From: Pelodera strongyloides
Lineage: Eukaryota > Nematoda > Chromadorea > Rhabditida > Rhabditidae
DNA length: 64,000 bases
Direction: 5' to 3'
NCBI GenBank assembly: GCA_036852015.1
Contig: JAANDG010000020.1
Span: 496,001 to 560,000, forward strand
Under the pieces are notes generated by a model. The model was given only the letters and a program-made list of their open reading frames with translations. It was not told the origin of the DNA and ran no database searches. The stretch's first letter is position 1. Each line of letters begins with the position of its first letter. Shown piece after piece: positions 59,568 through 64,000 of this stretch. A program made the translations under genes and the position numbers.

Positions 59568-62500
59568 TTATACACTTTTCATCACCATTGCCGGCATTTT
59601 CGCCTTCTGATTTCTAATTTTCGAGATTGCCTCCGGGCTGGGGGCGGTGCGCCGCGAAGTGGGCGTGGTCGATCTCAAGGGGCGGGGCTTCTCTACAGTA
59701 TCCATACGCACAAGCGGAGCCTTGGTGACGATAGTGCCGGTGCGAATCAGAGAAGGGCGCGACGACGTGCTGACCTGACGTTGAAGCGGAGGGTGAGCGG
59801 TCTGGAAATAGAAGGAAGTTAAAGCGGAGTGGCATGTGGTTTTAAAACATAACCGGGCAAAGTGCTTTCCGTGCACACAATTTGTGTTCCTTTCTGTGCT
59901 GAAAAGTTACTGAAATATGTGTCCTGGAATTCAGTTGCCCGATCCGACTATTCAAATTCATGTGCTATGCTGCTGGCAAATCAAGACACAGACAACTAAC
60001 TAACAAAAATTGAGTGTCAATCAAAATGAGTATGATTGTTTAAATGGTAGAGAAGGATTTTCCACCAACATCTAGTAACACGCCAGATGTTTATGATCGA
60101 AACTTCAATTCAGAGCTATTTGGAATTGACGATATTTTCTTGGTTCAGAAGTGTTCAGAACATAACCTACACTAATATCCGTGGGGATGCTCGTTACAGT
60201 AGCGCGGCGCGTGATTGGCGCGGTTCTGGAGGACGCCGCTCCAGTGTTGGCCGTCTTTGGCCTTGGCGGAAGCCCTAGCGCATGAGTAGTCGCGGTGCGC
60301 TTCAGAGGAGTCTTCATAGGAGGTTTCGTGGCAGGTACATGCACCTTTAAATATGACACATTAGTAAAATATCATATAAAATGTTTAACATTTGTAATAC
60401 TTATCCACAAATAGATGATTCTACAATTACTTTTCCTAACAAATTTACATTGTGTACCATTGTAATAAAATAAAATAAAAATAATATTATCATACTTTGC
60501 CTGACTCCGGTGTTCGAGTTTGTGCCAGCGTTCTTGTCATCGTTCCTGTCGGCGATGGAGTTTTCCTCAGCGTTCCTGTCGGCGATGGTGTTTTAGCTGC
60601 TAACGTTTGCGGACCTCTTTTTAGGGAAGACGACGCCGAGGGTTGCAAAGAGGGTTTCGGACGAGATGGTGCACCTGGATTGTAAATGCCACTTGTAAGA
60701 ACTACAAGAAATCTCCCATAACATATTAACAAAGGTCACTTCCGTTGAAAACAATGGATCTTGGCTCTCGGCCGTTTTTTTAGTTAACACTTGAAAATAA
60801 TGGTATGAACGTTAAAATATAAATTTAGTTAAATAGAACTTGAGCATAATGAGCATGTTCTACCTTCCGAAGCAGTCCTAGTGGCTGGGGTTGTCCGTGG
60901 TACCGTAGACCGTTGCGCAGCAGGCTTATCTGTCGGCAGATTTCTGCCAGCTGGTCCTCCTTCTACAGAAGCCGGACTTCGCCTCAAAGGCGTAGTAGTT
61001 GGAGGCCGCCGTTTAGGAGTGGTAGCTGAACAATTTGGCGCATAATTAATGCAATTACCTAAGCTTAATAACGGATCTTCGTACGTAAGTATAAGTGTCT
61101 AATTGACTATTACCCCTCAGAATAGCTAAACAACAGAGTTTGTAAACTTGCTTCAAATAAACTAAAAGCAAAGTACATACCACTCGAAGCGGATGACGCC
61201 GTGGAGTTCGTAGACGCGGCTGATGGAGTCCTTCTCACTAGAGATTGCTTAGAAGGCGACTTCTGAAGCGGTTTTCCATCCAACGAGCTTCCCGTCCTAA
61301 CTCCGGTCCTCTGAGTGGGCACACGCGCGGGTACGGGCCCTGGAGCAGTACCCGAGCCCCTCACCGGGACGGTACGTACCGTTACCGTTTTTGTGGTCTT
61401 TTCCGGTTGTGCCGTCGCAAGTCGTTGCCGCGAAAGTGCGGAACCGACGCTGGGTGCCTGAAGGAAAGAACCGATTGCCGATAACCAACGATTATAACAA
61501 TTCTATTATATCATTTATAGTCTTACGCGACATCGAAATAACTCATTATCAGGTGGAAGACTGTCATATATTATACTTAGAACTGACATATATGATAGTT
61601 GTAGTATCGCGCGCAATAACGCAAGAAAAATTAGGAGGCCTGAAGCATATTTATTATTATTTTATTACCTTCTGCAAACCTACCGTCGGCCGTTTTTCAA
61701 TGGTTGTTCGAGTTGTGGTTGTGGTGAATAGAGGCTGCTAAAACAACTTATTAATCGGACGAGACAAGGCAAGTTTACAAACGTACCAATTGCACAACCG
61801 GTGAAAAATAAACTACCCCATTTACACATATTTGAAGAAAAATTGCTCACATCAGAAGCAATCTTCCCGAGACTCGGAGTTTTCCTAGCCACGGGTTCGG
61901 TTCCTTCGGAGGTCATCGATTTTGCGGTTGCCACTTTTGTGGAAACTAAAAACAGACATAATCTAATAATGCATAGTTTCTCAATCAGGATGCCAGATTC
62001 AGCACCACGTATGGTGCGTAATCTAGGGCTAATTAAACAATTATATAGCAAAGCAATTAGGAAATATAACTCGAATTAACATTTACCCGATGTAGGAACT
62101 GCAATCTGTTTCTTCAAAAGAGCTGGTCGCTGCAGTCTACTGAGTGGTGAGGCAGTCTTTGCAGGAGTTGGAATAGGCACAGGGCTCTAAATTTACAAAC
62201 TACTATACATTTATCATTACCAAGGCCAACACTCCAGTTCCTTGTTTATTTTAACTTGGCCCGCTCCATGCCAGGGCCTTCTGAACCAGAACAGTGGATT
62301 ATTTATATCAATATCAATTCGATAATATTAAGTCAAACCTATCTTATTATATAAAAGAGTAACTGTAGCGTAATTTGCATACCGATGTGCGTTACGGAAA
62401 TGCAAATTTCGTGTTCGGGAATAAAAAGCGTTTCGCAGCTCAATATCGAAAGCATATGCAATTGTTTCCTATTATGTGAATTTTTTATGATACATTTGAA

Positions 62501-64000
62501 GCTTTGTATATAAGTATTCCCATGCTATACCAATCATATTTCCATGTAAGTCGCCTCAGGCGGCGTGAGCCGACTGGTATCCCATAAAACTACACTTATG
62601 AATAGCAGCCCGTAACGCTTATTGGTGAACACTGAACAGTTCAATTTAAACAACCAATGTACTTATTCCTATACTCGACAATGACAATGAAGGATAATTT
62701 TCTGGATGTAATTCGTCATAGCAAAATTCAATAATCATGTAACCTCTTTGACTGGCATCACAGTTTGTTCTCCGACACGAATCGACTTGACATCAAGCAC
62801 TTTTGGTTGAGTTACCGACGAGGTGACCGGACGTTTCTAAAGTTGAGGCTTATTACATGAATTACGCTGTATCCGTGTCCTCAAAGCTGGGTACAGTCTC
62901 CCAGGCCTCCCAATGGAGGTAAGAGAAAGTATGCAGTCAGCGATGTACAGATATACATTATCCGGCAAGGCTCTACGCTCTACATGTGCATGTTTCACGC
63001 ATTTAATATAAAATATGCATATCCACGTTTCGTCAGTGCCGCAAATGTTGTTGGTGGAGTCGTAGTTAAAAAAAGCTTATTGAAGGTTTAACGCAATTTG
63101 AGGTACTTGAGATATTAGAGCAAGTTGAGACCAATTAACATTTGGAGTCCGGAATATTAAGTCTCTAACTTTTTAACGTTTAACTTGTAAAGTTTAAATT
63201 TATACTTTCCAAAACTTTACACAAACTAAAAAAAACTTACAACAACTGGCTTCAAATTCGGAATCAGTGTCGTGGACGTGGCCTTGGGAGACTAAATTAA
63301 CTTTTCTTTATAAATTAGTTAACCTTTGAAAGAAAGTAGAAACAAATTTTAGTTAGTTGATTTCTATTATGTTAATCGTACACTGCTGATCAACAATCTT
63401 CCGCTTCTGTTGAATTTGTTTAGGTATAGACTTTGGCCAAGGTACTGTAACTAGATGGACTAGATTTAAAAAATTTGAATAATTTTACTTACCGGTACCC
63501 CAGTATCCACAGTATCCAGCCTACGCTCATTGGCTATTTCAAGCGACTCCATACGTGGTGGGAGAGGGGCGTGGCCAGATGCGACCTGCAAACAGAATAT
63601 GTTACATGGGGTAAAAAATATGCATCCCCTATACACTTATTTTCTGTTGATCAGATTTTTTGCCGTAAAGCGGAATGTTACGTGGTTTTGGAACGCACAT
63701 TGGAAACTTTCACAAACCATGTATCTTACTGCTTTAAAGAAGTGCACGTGAAAAATGCAATGCGAGTTACGTATATTTTTAGGGGACTCGACTCATAAGG
63801 TCGACGACTCATATGAGGGTTTGCAAGTATGCAACAATTCCTCCTTGTATGTAAACGAAGTACCGTATTTTGGAATAAGTATGAATATATAACATGAGTA
63901 ATTATAAAATTGTACCAAGACAAATTTTTCGGCATACTTGCAAACCCTTAATGCAATGTAATCTGTAAAACAAGGATAATCCCAAACCTGCAATGTGGGC
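59568..64000 (-). CDS. Unrecognised basic Ser/Thr/Pro-rich protein, 3' part
   Basis: Eleven exons with matching phases, high to low: 63493-63585, 63241-63291, 62744-62836, 62087-62186, 61851-61945, 61684-61737, 61181-61457, 60864-61025, 60496-60701, 60171-60344, 59568-59801; 1539 nt, 512 residues and stop. A twelfth exon appears to end at 63988 (GCCCACATTGCAG on minus) and continues beyond the edge. The chain is rich in Arg, Lys, Ser, Thr and Pro and looks disordered. It has two close KTPSPTGT repeats (exon 60496-60701), KSPSKQSLVRRTPSAAS (exon 61181-61457) and TPKRRPPTTTPLRRSP. Many S/T-P sites suggest phosphorylation, and the composition recalls microtubule-associated proteins, but no domain supports that. 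The end is KAKMPAMVMKSV. The exon 60496-60701 acceptor was set by phase. Confidence 0.65.
62342..62577. mobile_element. Helitron-like non-autonomous element, copy 2
   Basis: TCTTATTATATAAAAGAGTA to CGCCTCAGGCGGCGTGAGCC then GACTGG, flanked by A and T. It lies within an intron of the unrecognised right-hand gene. Confidence 0.65.

Overview
The window is eukaryotic and almost certainly nematode. The reasons are spliced genes with short exons, an array of the nematode telomere hexamer (TTAGGC on the minus strand) at 59360-59413, apparent trans-splice acceptors just upstream of several start codons, and close protein similarity to C. elegans LET-2 and PAR-3. The species cannot be named. No prokaryotic features are present.

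Layout. (1) 447-9556, plus strand: 3' two thirds of par-3, from the end of the third PDZ domain through the CR3 aPKC-target region to a low-complexity C terminus. (2) 11334-17031, minus: complete pescadillo (PES1, C. elegans lpd-7) with 16 exons. (3) 19187-19981, plus: complete ribosomal protein L9 (uL6). (4) 20080-26343, minus: complete ALDH9-like aldehyde dehydrogenase, 12 exons, 500 codons. (5) 28467-34977, minus: a divergent activin/DAF-7-like TGF-beta ligand, 12 exons, 346 residues. (6) 37457-40252, minus: weak evidence for one more gene. (7) 40727-57674, plus: complete let-2-type alpha2(IV) collagen, 33 exons, 1755 residues. (8) 59568 to the right edge, minus: an unrecognised basic Ser/Thr/Pro-rich protein, 11 phase-consistent exons plus one cut by the edge. 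All exon models were built by hand from splice sites, codon phase and protein similarity.

Introns and spacers are packed with foldback elements, many ending in TTAAAGCG, together with three Helitron-like elements, a tRNA-derived SINE family, tRNA-like fragments, minisatellites and large palindromes.

Two observations stand out. First, four par-3 exons (864 nt) are open in two frames, and a 92-nt cassette exon chooses between them: inclusion leads to a stop at 9556, skipping leads to a stop at 7846. Second, the TGF-beta ligand has lost exactly the two cysteines that pair with each other in the cystine knot plus the dimer cysteine, leaving an even set of six. The genes share no obvious pathway, although par-3 (polarity), collagen IV (basement membrane) and a TGF-beta ligand all act in development.
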